A stretch of DNA of 64,000 nucleotides from Baekduia soli (GCF_007970665.1 NZ_CP042430.1:3472001-3536000), one strand, 5' to 3'. Positions 9,274-17,812 are shown, counted from the stretch's first letter. Numbers and translations are program-made. The notes: generated by a model not told the origin, from the letters alone.

Positions 9274-9939
9274 GTGCACCCCTTCGTCCTCGCCTCGCTC
9301 ACCGGCACCCTGACCGACTGGATCGGCCACCACGGCGCCTACGCGGTCTTCGTGATCATGGCCATCGACGCCGTGTTCCCGGCCGGCGGGGAGCTCACGA
9401 TGCTCTACGCGGGGGCGCTGGCCGCCGGCGCGGTCTCTGACCGCCACGCGATCCTCTTCGGCCACGTGCTGCACAGCGGCCTGGAGGCCTACCTCGTCCT
9501 GGCCGCCGTCGGCACCGCCGGCTACCTCGCCGGCGCGCTCATCGGCTGGGGCGTCGGGCGCTTCGGCGGCCGGCCGCTGCTGGAGCGCCACGGCCGCTGG
9601 CTGCACCTCGGCCCCGACAACCTGGCCCGGGCCGAGCACTGGTTCGCGCGCCACGGCCGCGCCGCGGTACTGTGGGGGCGCCTGACCCCCGTCGTGCGCT
9701 CATTCATCTCGATCCCCGCCGGCGCGCTGGAGAGCCCGCCCGCCTCCTACGCCGTGCTGACGCTGATCGGCTCGGCGATCTGGTGCTTCGCGTTCGCCGG
9801 CGCCGGCTGGGCGCTGGGCTCGAGCTATGACCAGGTCCACCATGCCTTCACCGGCGTGGAGGTCGCGGTCGTCGCCCTCGCCGTGCTGGCAGCCGGGCTG
9901 CTCGTGCACCGCCGGCGCCGCGCCGCGCCGAGCACGTGA
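9274..9939 (+). CDS. DedA family membrane protein
   Basis: 221 residues, GTG start. It carries the DedA/SNARE-associated core: FPAGGELTMLYAGAL near the first re-entrant helix, the GYLAGALIGWGVGRFGG segment and RHGRAAVLWGRLTPVVRSFISIPAGA with its conserved arginines. DedA proteins are linked to phospholipid or undecaprenyl-phosphate flipping and to membrane homeostasis. Four to five further hydrophobic helices follow, and the C-terminus ends HRRRRAAPST. Its stop overlaps the next GTG as GTGA, so the following lipoprotein is probably co-translated. Confidence 0.88.
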   Translation: MHPFVLASLTGTLTDWIGHHGAYAVFVIMAIDAVFPAGGELTMLYAGALAAGAVSDRHAILFGHVLHSGLEAYLVLAAVGTAGYLAGALIGWGVGRFGGRPLLERHGRWLHLGPDNLARAEHWFARHGRAAVLWGRLTPVVRSFISIPAGALESPPASYAVLTLIGSAIWCFAFAGAGWALGSSYDQVHHAFTGVEVAVVALAVLAAGLLVHRRRRAAPST

Positions 9940-10928
9940 GAGCCCGCGCCGGCGCCCTGGTCCTCCTCTGCGGCGCCGTCGCCGGCTGCGGATCGGCCGG
10001 CGGAGCCCCGACGACGACCGCGGGGCGCGCCGGCGCGACGACCGCACGGGCGGCCGGGGCCGCCGCACCGGCGGCCCACCTGCGCCTGGCGGGCCGCGCG
10101 GCGCTCCCGGCGCCCGTCCAGCTCCCGGCCCTGGTGGCCGTCGGCACCCGCGTCCTGGCGATCGGCGGCCTGGACGCCGCCGACGGATCGGTGGCCGGCA
10201 TCGTCCGCGTCTGGCCCGGGACGCCACGACGTGTCGGCGTGCTGCCCGCCGCGGCGCACGACATCGGCGGCGCGGCACTGGGCGCCCGGGCCTACGCGTT
10301 CGGCGGCGGCACCGCCGGCGGGCCGGTCGCGACGATCACGGCGATCACCGCCGCCGGGGCCACGTCGCCCGCCGGGCGCCTGCCCGCCGCGATCTCCGAC
10401 ACCGCCGCCGTGACGATCGGCTCCACGGCCTACATCGTGGGCGGCTACACGACGACGACCCCGCTGCGCTCCGTGCTCGCGTTCCGGCCGGGTCACGCGG
10501 TGCGCGACGTCGCCACCCTCCCCCATCAGCTGCGCTACGCCGCGGTCGCCGCGATCGGCGGCCGGATCCTCGTCGCCGGCGGGACCGACGGCGTGCACGG
10601 TCGCCGCGAGATCCTCTCCGTCGACCCCGTCGGCCACCGGGTCCGGGTCCTCGCCCGCCTGCCCGGCCCGCTGTCGCACGCCGCGGGCGTCGCCGCCGGC
10701 GGCACGTTCTTCGTCCTGGGGGGCCGCGGCGACGCCCTCACCTCCCAGCGCGCCGCGATCCTGGCCGTCGACCCCTCCACCGGCCGCGTGCGGCCGGCCG
10801 GTCGCCTGCCCGTCGCGCTGTCGGACCTCGCCGCGGTGCAGGTCGGCGGGCGCGTCCTGGTCGTCGGCGGCCGCGACGCGGCCGGCGGCGTGCACGCCGA
10901 GCGCTGGACCCTGCAGGTGCGGCCGTGA
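9936..10928 (+). CDS. Kelch-repeat beta-propeller lipoprotein
   Basis: 330 residues. The lipobox VAGC (Cys18) marks a lipoprotein attached to the outer face of the membrane. A Thr/Ala linker precedes six kelch-type blades, each with a hydrophobic strand and a Gly-Gly pair: AIGGLD, AFGGGT, IVGGYT, VAGGTD, VLGGRG and VVGGRD. The predicted fold is a closed six-bladed propeller. Sandwiched by GTGA overlaps between DedA and a second propeller lipoprotein, it looks like one element of a cell-surface unit. No enzymatic motif is visible. Confidence 0.82.
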   Translation: MRARAGALVLLCGAVAGCGSAGGAPTTTAGRAGATTARAAGAAAPAAHLRLAGRAALPAPVQLPALVAVGTRVLAIGGLDAADGSVAGIVRVWPGTPRRVGVLPAAAHDIGGAALGARAYAFGGGTAGGPVATITAITAAGATSPAGRLPAAISDTAAVTIGSTAYIVGGYTTTTPLRSVLAFRPGHAVRDVATLPHQLRYAAVAAIGGRILVAGGTDGVHGRREILSVDPVGHRVRVLARLPGPLSHAAGVAAGGTFFVLGGRGDALTSQRAAILAVDPSTGRVRPAGRLPVALSDLAAVQVGGRVLVVGGRDAAGGVHAERWTLQVRP

Positions 10929-12097
10929 GGGGAGCGGCCGCCGTGCTCGTGGCCGCCGGCGCGCTCGCGCTCGCCGGCTGCGGCGGCACGGCCCACAGGG
11001 CCACCACGACGACGACCGCGCGGGGCACCGGAGGCGCCGGGCCCGACCCGGCCTCGGCCACCCCGCCCCGCGCGGGTCGCATCCCTCCGCTGCTGTCGCG
11101 CTCCGACGTCTACGCCGCCGGCCGGCCCGGACGGCTCATGCCGGTCGCGCGGCGCGCCCTGTCGCGGATCTACGTGCCGGCGAGCAGGAGCAACGCGGTC
11201 GACGTCATCGACCCACGCACCGCGCGCGTCGTCGGCCACTTCGCCGTCGGCGCGCTGCCGCAGCACATCACGCCCTCGTGGGACCTCAGGACGCTCTGGG
11301 TCACCAACGACCTGGGCAACTCGCTCACGCCGATCGACCCGCAGACCGGCCGGCCCGGGCGGCCCGTGCCGGTGCTCGACCCCTACAACCTGTACTTCAC
11401 CGCCGACGGGCGCCGCGCCATCGTCGTGGCCGAGGCCCACCGGCAGCTGGACTTCCGCGAGCCGCACACGATGCGGCTCGTCCACACGCTGCCCGTGCCG
11501 CAGTGCGCCGGGGTCGACCACATGGACTACACCGCCGACGGGCGCACGGCGCTGGTCTCGTGCGAGTTCGCCGGGCGGATGATCGTCGTCGACCTCGTCC
11601 ACGAGCGCGTGGTCAAGACCATCGAGCTCAAGCCGGGCGCGATGCCCCAGGACGTCAAGCTCTCGCCCGATGGGCGCACGTTCTACGTCGCCGACATGAT
11701 GAACAACGGCGTCTGGCTCATCGACGCCCGCCGAATGCGCGAGATCCGCCTGCAGCCCACGGGCGCCGGCGCGCACGGCCTCTATCCCAGCCGCGACTCC
11801 CGGGTGCTGTTCGTGTCCAACCGCGGGGCCGGCTCGATCACCCGCATCTCGTTCCGGACGCGGCGTCCCATCGGCACCTGGCACCTCCCCGGCGGCGGCT
11901 CGCCGGACATGGGCGGCGTCTCGGCCGACGGCAGGGTCCTCTGGCTCAGCGGCCGCTACAACGCCGAGGTGTACGCCATCTCGACGACCACCGGACGCCT
12001 GCTGCACCGCATCAAGGTCGGGCTCGGGCCGCACGGCCTGTGCGTCTGGCCCCAGCCCGGCCGCTACTCCATCGGCCACACGGGCATCCTGCGCTGA
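10925..12097 (+). CDS. YVTN/NHL-type beta-propeller lipoprotein
   Basis: 390 residues from the GTG that overlaps the upstream stop. The signal peptide ends in lipobox LAGC (Cys19), followed by a Thr-rich linker. From ~80 the repeats are of the YVTN type (IYVPASRSNAVDVIDPRTARV, then LWVTNDLGNSLTPIDPQTG, YFTADGRRAIVVAEAHR, SPDGRTFYVADMMNNGVWLID and VLFVSNRGAGSITRI). They make about seven blades. Such proteins act as extracellular scaffolds or binding proteins. It shares the operon with DedA and the kelch lipoprotein and ends convergently with the substrate-binding protein gene. Confidence 0.82.
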   Translation: MRGAAAVLVAAGALALAGCGGTAHRATTTTTARGTGGAGPDPASATPPRAGRIPPLLSRSDVYAAGRPGRLMPVARRALSRIYVPASRSNAVDVIDPRTARVVGHFAVGALPQHITPSWDLRTLWVTNDLGNSLTPIDPQTGRPGRPVPVLDPYNLYFTADGRRAIVVAEAHRQLDFREPHTMRLVHTLPVPQCAGVDHMDYTADGRTALVSCEFAGRMIVVDLVHERVVKTIELKPGAMPQDVKLSPDGRTFYVADMMNNGVWLIDARRMREIRLQPTGAGAHGLYPSRDSRVLFVSNRGAGSITRISFRTRRPIGTWHLPGGGSPDMGGVSADGRVLWLSGRYNAEVYAISTTTGRLLHRIKVGLGPHGLCVWPQPGRYSIGHTGILR

Positions 12098-12103
12098 GCC
12101 GCG

Positions 12104-12131
12104 GCGGCCGGCGGCCGGCGGCCGGCGGCCG
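12104..12131. repeat. Four tandem copies of GCGGCCG
   Basis: Exact 7-bp tandem repeat in the 35-bp gap between two convergent stops. Each unit is nearly self-complementary, so the tract may fold and help termination in both directions. Confidence 0.6.
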
Positions 12132-12132
12132 C

Positions 12133-13113
12133 TCAGCTCGCGCGCAGGAACCCGAAGGCGAACGCGCGGCCGACGTCGAGCGGACGGCCGATGATGCCGA
12201 TCCGTGCGTCGAAGGCCGCCCAGCGGTCCAGGACGGCCCGGTCCAGGGCCAGGTCGCGGGCGAAGATCGGCCGCACGGCGGCCAGCTGGGCGGCGATGAG
12301 CCCGGTGTCGGGCGTCTGGGCCTCGTGGGCGATCTGCGTGACGGCGGCGCGCGGGTCGCGGTCCACCGCGGCCATGCCGTCGCGGACCGCCAGCAACGCG
12401 GCGCGGATCCGGCCCGGCTCGCGTTGCAGCGTGCGCCGCGCCGTGACGAGCACGACCTCGGGGTAGGCCGGCGCGCCGTAGTCCTCGATGCGGAACTCGC
12501 GGATCGCGACATGCCGGCGGCGCAGGGCGACGCCCTCGGCGTTCCAGAACACCGGGGCTGCGTCCACGCGCCCGGTGAACAGGCTGGACACCGCGTTGAA
12601 GCCGATCGTCACCTCCTTGATCCGCGACGGGTCGCCGCCGTCGTGGCGGACGATCGCGTCCACGAACGCGGGATCGGACGGCAGGCCCGAGACCCCGACG
12701 GCGTGGCCCTCGAGGTCGCGCGGGCGGCGGATGCGCGAGCGCGCGACGAGCGCGGCCAGCGGGCTGCGGACCAGGGCGCCGACGGCCACGACGTCGATGC
12801 CGCGCTCCCGGGCGATGGCGAGGTCCTGGATGTCGAGCACGCCGAGGTCCAGGCGGCCGGCGGCGACGAGCTTGAGCGCGTCGGGGCCGCCCGCGGGCCG
12901 GCGGATGACCAGGTCGATCCCGTGGGCGTGGTCGGCGTGGGTGCGGACCGCGGCGAACAGCGGCGCGTGCACGGCGTTGGCGGTGAAGTCCAGCGCGAGC
13001 TGCACCCGCGGGCGCCCGCCCGCGCCGCTGCCCGACCCGCCGCAGGCCGACAGCGAGACGGCGGCGGCCAGGGCGGCGACCAGGGCGGCGGTGGGGCGAC
13101 GGCGACGCGGCAT
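12133..13113 (-). CDS. ABC transporter substrate-binding lipoprotein (NMT1/SsuA-like)
   Basis: 326 residues. The N-terminal RRRR-hydrophobic signal ends in lipobox LSAC (Cys24). The core RVQLALDFTANAVHAPLFAA, LKLVAAGRLDLGVLDIQDLA and RPRDLEGHAVGVSGLPSDPAFV is the pattern of ThiY/NMT1/SsuA periplasmic binding proteins for pyrimidine precursors, sulfonates or similar small molecules. No permease or ATPase gene is adjacent, so it is an orphan component here. I chose the ATG at 13113 because the longer frame overlaps the divergent gene. The divergent neighbour 43 bp away is the queuosine-salvage gene, so a nucleobase-like ligand is conceivable but unproven. Confidence 0.8.
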   Translation of the reverse strand: MPRRRRPTAALVAALAAAVSLSACGGSGSGAGGRPRVQLALDFTANAVHAPLFAAVRTHADHAHGIDLVIRRPAGGPDALKLVAAGRLDLGVLDIQDLAIARERGIDVVAVGALVRSPLAALVARSRIRRPRDLEGHAVGVSGLPSDPAFVDAIVRHDGGDPSRIKEVTIGFNAVSSLFTGRVDAAPVFWNAEGVALRRRHVAIREFRIEDYGAPAYPEVVLVTARRTLQREPGRIRAALLAVRDGMAAVDRDPRAAVTQIAHEAQTPDTGLIAAQLAAVRPIFARDLALDRAVLDRWAAFDARIGIIGRPLDVGRAFAFGFLRAS

Positions 13114-13142
13114 GCGGCGCGTCAGTCTGGCGCACGCGGCCC

Positions 13143-13148
13143 TACGGT
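13143..13148 (+). promoter_or_regulatory. -10 element TACGGT
   Basis: Ends 8 nt before the ATG of the queuosine-salvage gene. Confidence 0.5.
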
Positions 13149-13156
13149 GTCCTGCC

Positions 13157-14026
13157 ATGCCGTCCCCCACGCTGCCCGACGAGGTTCGCCGCCACTGCGC
13201 CGCCGTCGCGGCGTCGGCGCGCCACATCCGCATCGACGTCGGCGCGGCCGCCTACACCGCGGGCACCGCCGGCCTGCACGCCGGCGACCACTTCCTGGAG
13301 GGCGAGCCCGACGACGTCGCCCGCTACGTCCTGATCCTCGACGCCATCAACTTCGGCTCGGGGTGGTTCCCCACGCTGCGCGACGGCAGCACGAACGGGA
13401 TGACCCGGCGGCTGACCGCCCACGCCCGCGCCCACGGCGGCCCCTGGGACGCCCTGGCGCTGCGCGCGATGGACGCCGCCACGGTCGCCGGCGTGCTCGG
13501 CGAGGACCCCGCCCACCCGCTCATGGCGCTCTACGCCCGCGGCCTGGCCCAGCTCGGGGCCCTGCTCGGCGACCGCCGGGCGCTCGACCTCGTCGCCGAC
13601 GCGCGGGGCTCGGCCGCCCGGCTGGCCCGCATGCTGGCCGACGGCCTGCCGTTCTACGCCGACCACGGCTTCTACAAGCGCGCCCAGATCACCGCCAACG
13701 ACCTCGCGCTGGCCGGCGTCGCGGCGTTCGCCGACCTCGACTCGCTCACGGTCTTCGCCGACAACCTGCTGCCCCACGTGCTGCGCACCGACGGCGTCCT
13801 GGTCCTGGACGCCGGCCTGCAGCGCCGCCTGGACGCCGGCGTGCCGCTGGCGGCCGGCAGCCGCGAGGAGGTCGAGATGCGAGCCTGCGCGGTCCACGCG
13901 TGCGAGGGGCTGGCCCGCGCCGCAGGGGTTCCGCCGCGGCTGCTGGACAACTGGCTCTGGCACCGCGGGCTGCAGCCCCGCTACGCCGCGCGGCCCGCGC
14001 ACCGCACGCAGACCGTCTTCTACTGA
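13157..14026 (+). CDS. Queuosine 5'-phosphate N-glycosylase/hydrolase (DUF2419, Qng1-like)
   Basis: 289 residues, near the family length. Landmarks are AGLHAGDHFLEG, YVLILDAINFGSGWFPTL, LPFYADHGFYKRAQITANDL, a FADLDSLTVFADNLLPHVLR segment and the final DNWLWHRGLQPRY. This family releases queuine from queuosine 5'-monophosphate so that the base can be reused for tRNA. It is found in eukaryotes and in some bacteria that lack de novo queuosine synthesis. There is no tgt or transporter gene beside it. The catalytic acid cannot be assigned with certainty from one sequence. Confidence 0.82.
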   Translation: MPSPTLPDEVRRHCAAVAASARHIRIDVGAAAYTAGTAGLHAGDHFLEGEPDDVARYVLILDAINFGSGWFPTLRDGSTNGMTRRLTAHARAHGGPWDALALRAMDAATVAGVLGEDPAHPLMALYARGLAQLGALLGDRRALDLVADARGSAARLARMLADGLPFYADHGFYKRAQITANDLALAGVAAFADLDSLTVFADNLLPHVLRTDGVLVLDAGLQRRLDAGVPLAAGSREEVEMRACAVHACEGLARAAGVPPRLLDNWLWHRGLQPRYAARPAHRTQTVFY

Positions 14027-14036
14027 CGGCCCGGCG

Positions 14037-14061
14037 GGCCGGCCTCGGCGGACCGCCGGCC
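14037..14061 (+). terminator. GC-rich hairpin after queuosine-salvage gene
   Basis: GGCCGGC and GCCGGCC arms 11 nt apart, starting 11 nt past the stop. Confidence 0.35.
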
Positions 14062-14094
14062 GGCGGCCTGACACGACGGCGCTCGGGCGGGCGC

Positions 14095-14100
14095 TAGCGT
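14095..14100 (+). promoter_or_regulatory. -10 element TAGCGT
   Basis: Ends 14 nt before the ATG at 14115, slightly longer than the other sites. Confidence 0.4.
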
Positions 14101-14114
14101 GCGGGGCGTCGCCC

Positions 14115-14600
14115 ATGTCCGAGCACCGCGACGACGAGCCCCTCCTCCCCTCGCCGGCCGAGCGCCACATCGCCCGCAGCCGCATCGACGAACGGCCCGC
14201 CGGGCCGCTCAGCGAGCAGCAGCTGCACACCCAACGCTCGGTGGAGTCCTACCTGCGCGGCGCGGTCATGCCCCGCTACATGACGCGGCTCCGCGACATC
14301 CACAAGGCCACGGGCCGCCACCGCGAGGCGCTGGCCGAGGCCTACGACGAGCTGGTCGCCGAGCTCGGCGGCGACCCCGACGCCTTCGCGCTGGCCTGGA
14401 CCGAGCGCGTGCGCGCCTGGTCCTTCGATGCCGTCAACGAGCTCATCCGCCAGCACAACGAGTGGTACCCCATCGAGCGCCAGCTGCCGCTGGACCTGCG
14501 CACCCGCGACTACGTGCTCATCGCCGGGCGTTCCTACCGCCGCGACGAGCTCGACGCGGCGTGGGCGCTGGCGCAGTTCCCCGCCCGGCCCCCGGGCTGA
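14115..14600 (+). CDS. Conserved-looking hypothetical protein
   Basis: 161 residues, not recognised. It is charged and mostly helical, with the pattern SVESYLRGAVMPRYMTRLRD, a HREALAEAYDELVAEL helix and RAWSFDAVNELIRQHNEWYP near the centre. The C-terminus reads RDYVLIAGRSYRRDELDAAW. It has no membrane segment, signal or cysteine motif. Codon use matches its neighbours, supporting a real gene. It has its own promoter and ends 10 nt before the convergent methyltransferase stop. Confidence 0.65.
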   Translation: MSEHRDDEPLLPSPAERHIARSRIDERPAGPLSEQQLHTQRSVESYLRGAVMPRYMTRLRDIHKATGRHREALAEAYDELVAELGGDPDAFALAWTERVRAWSFDAVNELIRQHNEWYPIERQLPLDLRTRDYVLIAGRSYRRDELDAAWALAQFPARPPG

Positions 14601-14610
14601 GCGGACGGGC

Positions 14611-15120
14611 TCAGGCCGGGGGCGGCCGCCAGGGCGTCAGCCGCGGCCACCAGGCCGGCACCGCGGCGCGGTAGGCGTCGTAGGCCGGGCCGAAGCGGCG
14701 CGCCAGCCGGGGCTCCTCGACGAGGCGGCCGAACGTGCCCAGCGCCGCCAGGTAGAGCGCCGCCGCGCCCAGCAGCACGGGCTGGGCGAAGGCCAGGGCC
14801 TCCCCGGCGATGACCGTCGCGGTCGCCAGGTACATCGGGTGGCGCACGTGACGGTAGGCGCCGGTGACGATGAGGCGCGTCGTCGGCGCCGCCGGCGACG
14901 GCGTCCCCGCCCCGTGGGTCACGAAGCGCAGCAGCACGCCCGCCAGCACCGCGAGGCCCGCGACCATCAGGACGACCCCCGCGGCGCGCAGCGCCGCCGG
15001 CCAGTCCCCGCCGCCGCCCACGTCCGTGCGCGTGAGCAGCCACGGGCCGACGCCGGCCTCGAGTCCCGGGCCGAGCAGCACGAACAGGGTGGTGCCCCTC
15101 GCGGCCTGGGTCCGGTGCAC
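14611..15120 (-). CDS. Isoprenylcysteine carboxyl methyltransferase (ICMT/PEMT) family membrane protein
   Basis: 169 residues from the GTG at 15120. Hydrophobic helices precede the SAM-binding signature TGAYRHVRHPMYLATATVIAG, and the C-terminus has EEPRLARRFGPAYDAYRAAV, the conserved basic loop of this family. Members methylate lipids or thiols at the membrane; the bacterial substrates are mostly unknown. The open frame upstream of 15120 overlaps the divergent GroES-like gene and was rejected. Confidence 0.8.
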   Translation of the reverse strand: MHRTQAARGTTLFVLLGPGLEAGVGPWLLTRTDVGGGGDWPAALRAAGVVLMVAGLAVLAGVLLRFVTHGAGTPSPAAPTTRLIVTGAYRHVRHPMYLATATVIAGEALAFAQPVLLGAAALYLAALGTFGRLVEEPRLARRFGPAYDAYRAAVPAWWPRLTPWRPPPA

Positions 15121-15150
15121 GGCGCAGATCTTGCCGGAGTCCGCTCGGTC

Positions 15151-15156
15151 TAGGCT
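15151..15156 (+). promoter_or_regulatory. -10 element TAGGCT
   Basis: Ends 9 nt before the ATG of the GroES-like gene. Confidence 0.5.
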
Positions 15157-15165
15157 GCGTGGTGC

Positions 15166-15525
15166 ATGAAGCACCACCTGCGACCGCTGTTCGACCGCAT
15201 CGTCATCAAGGAGCTCGAGCCCGAGCGCTTCCGGCGCTCCGGCCTGCTGGTGCCGCCCGGCACGAACGAGCCGCCCCCGCAGCACGGGATCGTGCTCGCG
15301 GTCGGGCAGGGCCTGGACTGGTGGGAGCACGTCGGGGTCAGCATGCCGGTCACGCCCGGCGACCACGTCGTCTTCCCCGCCTCGGCCGGCGTCTGGATCG
15401 ACGTCGACGAGGAGCGCCTGCTCGTCTGCCGCGTGGGGGAGATCCTCGGCGTGCTCGAGGAGGCGCGGTCGGGCGGCGACCGCGCGCCGCTGCCCGACCA
15501 CCCCGAGGACGTCGAACCGGACTAG
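15166..15525 (+). CDS. GroES-like co-chaperonin-fold protein
   Basis: 119 residues. The chaperonin-10 beta-barrel is visible: LRPLFDRIVIKELEPERFRR, a GLLVPPGTNEPPPQHGIVLA mobile-loop region, VTPGDHVVFPASAGVWIDV and ERLLVCRVGEILGVLEE. It differs from housekeeping GroES in its LLVPPGTNE loop, an insertion around LDWWEHVGVS and an acidic tail, and no groEL gene is adjacent. It may be a divergent paralogue rather than the main co-chaperonin. It is transcribed alone and closed by a strong hairpin. Confidence 0.8.
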   Translation: MKHHLRPLFDRIVIKELEPERFRRSGLLVPPGTNEPPPQHGIVLAVGQGLDWWEHVGVSMPVTPGDHVVFPASAGVWIDVDEERLLVCRVGEILGVLEEARSGGDRAPLPDHPEDVEPD

Positions 15526-15558
15526 GGCGAACACCGGCCCCGCGGGGCCGGGTTCGCC
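15526..15558 (+). terminator. Long hairpin directly after the GroES-like stop
   Basis: Fifteen paired bases in two blocks (GGCGAAC/GTTCGCC and CCGGCCCC/GGGGCCGG), with one bulged A and a 2-nt tip. A second short inverted repeat (TCGGCCC/GGGCCGA) lies at 15566-15582. Confidence 0.6.
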
Positions 15559-15610
15559 GCGGGTGTCGGCCCAGGGGGCCGAACCCGAACCCCCGGATGG
15601 ACCGACGCCG

Positions 15611-15970
15611 CTAGACGGGCTCCAGGAAGCCCGTCACCGCGCGCAGCCGCCCGTCGTCGTCGAGCGTCGCGAAGTCGATCCCGATGGCCGCGGGCGCGCC
15701 GCCGTCCTCCGGTACGAGGTGCCACGCGAAGCGCACGCGGTCGTGGTGGGCGTCGGGGGCGCCGGCCAGGACGAAGCGGTGGCCGGGGAACTGCGCCTGC
15801 GCCCCGGCGACCATCGCATCGATGCCGTCGTGGCCGCGGCCCTCCATGAGCGGGTCGAGGTAGGCGGCGTCGGGCGAGAAGGCCTGCGCGACGAGCGCGC
15901 GGCGCCGGTCCGCGTCGCCCTCGTTCCAGACGGCGATGTAGGTCGTGACGAGGTCGGTGATGTCGGTCAT
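15611..15970 (-). CDS. SnoaL-like/NTF2-fold protein
   Basis: 119 residues. The cone-like alpha+beta NTF2 pattern is clear: LVTTYIAVWNEGDADRRRAL, FSPDAAYLDPLMEGRGHDGI, FPGHRFVLAGAPDAHHDRVR and a final FATLDDDGRLRAVTGFLEP. The fold serves isomerases, hydratases and binding proteins, so no reaction can be assigned. It stands alone, convergent with the GroES-like gene. Confidence 0.8.
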   Translation of the reverse strand: MTDITDLVTTYIAVWNEGDADRRRALVAQAFSPDAAYLDPLMEGRGHDGIDAMVAGAQAQFPGHRFVLAGAPDAHHDRVRFAWHLVPEDGGAPAAIGIDFATLDDDGRLRAVTGFLEPV

Positions 15971-16010
15971 GGGCCCACCGTCCCAGCCCGCCGGCGGCGC
16001 GGCGATGACC

Positions 16011-16913
16011 TCACAGGTAGGGATGGGCGCCCAGGTGCGCCACGGCTCGCGCCCCGGTCGCGCACCCCGCGCGCAGCGCCCGGGCGGGCTCCCGGCCCGC
16101 GCGGCGGGCGGCCAGCCAGCCCGCCGCGAACGCGTCGCCCGCGCCCGTGCTGTCGAGCACCGCCGCGGGGGGCGCGGCGCAGCGCTGCACCGACCGGCCG
16201 TCGGTCCACAGCGCCCCGGCGGCGCCCAGCGTGACGACCACCTCGGCCGCGCCGGTCGCCGCGGCCAGCGCGCGCGCCGCGGCCTCGGGCTCCGCCTCGC
16301 CGGTGAGCACCCGGGCCTCGTCGAGGTTGGGCAGCAGCAGGTCGGCGCCCGCCAGCCAGGCCAGGGCGGCCTCGGCGCCGCAGGCCGCCAGCGGGCCGGC
16401 CGACGCCGGGTCGACCGAGGTCGTCATGCCCGCCGCCCGGGCGCGCGCCAGGGCGGCCAGGCCCGCGGCGCGCCCGCCGGCGTCGAGCAGGACGTAGCCC
16501 GAGAGGTGCAGGTGGCCGCCGGCGGTCAGGGCCTCCCCGGGCAGGTCGGCGGGCGACAGGGCGAGGTTGGCGCCGCGGTCGGTCAGCATCGTGCGCTCCG
16601 CGTCGCCGCCGACGAGCACGACGCAGGTCCCCGTCGGGCGCTGCGGGGTGGCCGTGGCGCGGACGTCGACGCCGGCCTCGCGCAGCTCGGCGACCGCCGC
16701 GCGCCCGGCCACGTCGTCGCCCACGCGGGCGACGAGAACCACGGGCACGCCGCCGTCGGCCAGCCAGGCGGCGACGTTGGCCGCCGCGCCGCCGCCCGCC
16801 CAGCGCACACGCGCGGGCGTGTCGGTCCCGGGCTCGGGCGGCCAGGCGTCCGGGAGCGCCACCACGTCGACCATGACGTCGCCCACGACGACGATCGGCG
16901 CGCCCGCGCTCAT
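16011..16913 (-). CDS. psuK: PfkB-family sugar kinase, probable pseudouridine kinase
   Basis: 300 residues. Ribokinase-fold signatures are present: [15 protein letters not shown] at the start, [19 protein letters not shown] as the first PfkB motif and [20 protein letters not shown] as the second, with catalytic Asp in GAGD. PfkB kinases have many substrates. Here its start overlaps the psuG stop as ATGA, which makes pseudouridine kinase by far the best guess: it would phosphorylate pseudouridine to the 5'-phosphate that PsuG cleaves. Confidence 0.82.
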   Translation of the reverse strand: MSAGAPIVVVGDVMVDVVALPDAWPPEPGTDTPARVRWAGGGAAANVAAWLADGGVPVVLVARVGDDVAGRAAVAELREAGVDVRATATPQRPTGTCVVLVGGDAERTMLTDRGANLALSPADLPGEALTAGGHLHLSGYVLLDAGGRAAGLAALARARAAGMTTSVDPASAGPLAACGAEAALAWLAGADLLLPNLDEARVLTGEAEPEAAARALAAATGAAEVVVTLGAAGALWTDGRSVQRCAAPPAAVLDSTGAGDAFAAGWLAARRAGREPARALRAGCATGARAVAHLGAHPYL

Positions 16914-17812
16914 CCGGCGGCGGCGACCGCGATCTCGGCCGCCAGCCGGGCGTTGGCGAGCACGAGCGCCACGTTGGCCCGCAGGCTCTCGCCGCCCGTG
17001 CGCTCGTGCAGGCGCGCGAGCAGGAACGGCGTGACGTCGCGGCCGCGGACGCCGTCGCGCTCCGCGTCGCGCAACGCCTCGCCGACCACCTGCTCGTGCA
17101 GCGCGGGGTCGAGCTGCGCGCCGGGCGCCAGCGGGTTGGCCACGACGAGCGCGCTGCCGTCCAGGCCCAGCCCGGCGCGCGCCGCCAGCACGGCGGCGAT
17201 CTCCTGCGGGGAGTCCAGCCGCCACGGCAGGTCGTGGCCGCTGTCGGTGAGGTAGAAGGCCGGGAAGCGCGAGGTCCGGTAGCCCGCGACCGCGACGCCG
17301 AGCGTCTCCAGCCGCTCGAGGGTCGCGGGGATGTCCAGGATCGACTTCACGCCGGCGCACACGACGCAGATGCGGGTGCGGGCCAGCGCGACGAGGTCGG
17401 CGGACTCGTCCCAGGTGTCGCGGGCCTCGCGGTGCACGCCGCCCAGCCCGCCGGTGGCGAACAGGCCGATCCCGGCCCGGGAGGCGACGTGCGCCGTGGC
17501 GGCGACCGTCGTCGCGCCGGTGGCGCCGCGGGCCGCCGCGATGGCCAGGTCGCGCGCGCTGCACTTCACGACGTCCTCGCGGTCGGCGATCGCCGCCAGG
17601 CCCTCGTCGTCGAGCCCGACGCGCACCCGGCCGTCGACGAGCGCGATCGTCGCCGGCACCGCGCCCGCGTCGCGCACGGCCTGCTCGATCTCACGCGCGA
17701 TCCGGGCGTTGTCGGGGCGCGGCAGGCCATGGGAGATGATCGTGGACTCGAGGGCCACGACCGCGCGGCCCCGATCCAGGGCGGCGGCGACCTCGTCGGC
17801 GACGGTGAGCAT
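16910..17812 (-). CDS. psuG: Pseudouridine-5'-phosphate glycosidase
   Basis: 300 residues, the normal family length. Diagnostic segments are [88 protein letters not shown] and a C-terminal [20 protein letters not shown]. PsuG is a manganese enzyme that splits pseudouridine 5'-phosphate into uracil and ribose 5-phosphate, recycling the base from degraded RNA. It is the first gene of a two-gene operon with the kinase and has a TACCGT element 9 nt ahead. Confidence 0.95.
   Translation of the reverse strand: MLTVADEVAAALDRGRAVVALESTIISHGLPRPDNARIAREIEQAVRDAGAVPATIALVDGRVRVGLDDEGLAAIADREDVVKCSARDLAIAAARGATGATTVAATAHVASRAGIGLFATGGLGGVHREARDTWDESADLVALARTRICVVCAGVKSILDIPATLERLETLGVAVAGYRTSRFPAFYLTDSGHDLPWRLDSPQEIAAVLAARAGLGLDGSALVVANPLAPGAQLDPALHEQVVGEALRDAERDGVRGRDVTPFLLARLHERTGGESLRANVALVLANARLAAEIAVAAAG

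Noticed and set aside
6687-9440. Very long open frames on the other strand or frame (for example 6687-9440, 10535-13135, 11278-14097, 35676-38198, 56551-59310)
   Set aside because: They cover real genes, are Arg/Ala/Pro-rich without domains, and arise because stop codons are rare at this GC content. Only the parts noted as genes show family motifs.
12104-12131. Seven-base tandem repeat as a possible CRISPR-like or satellite array
   Set aside because: Only four 7-bp units without spacers; a short slippage tract or terminator is the simpler reading.
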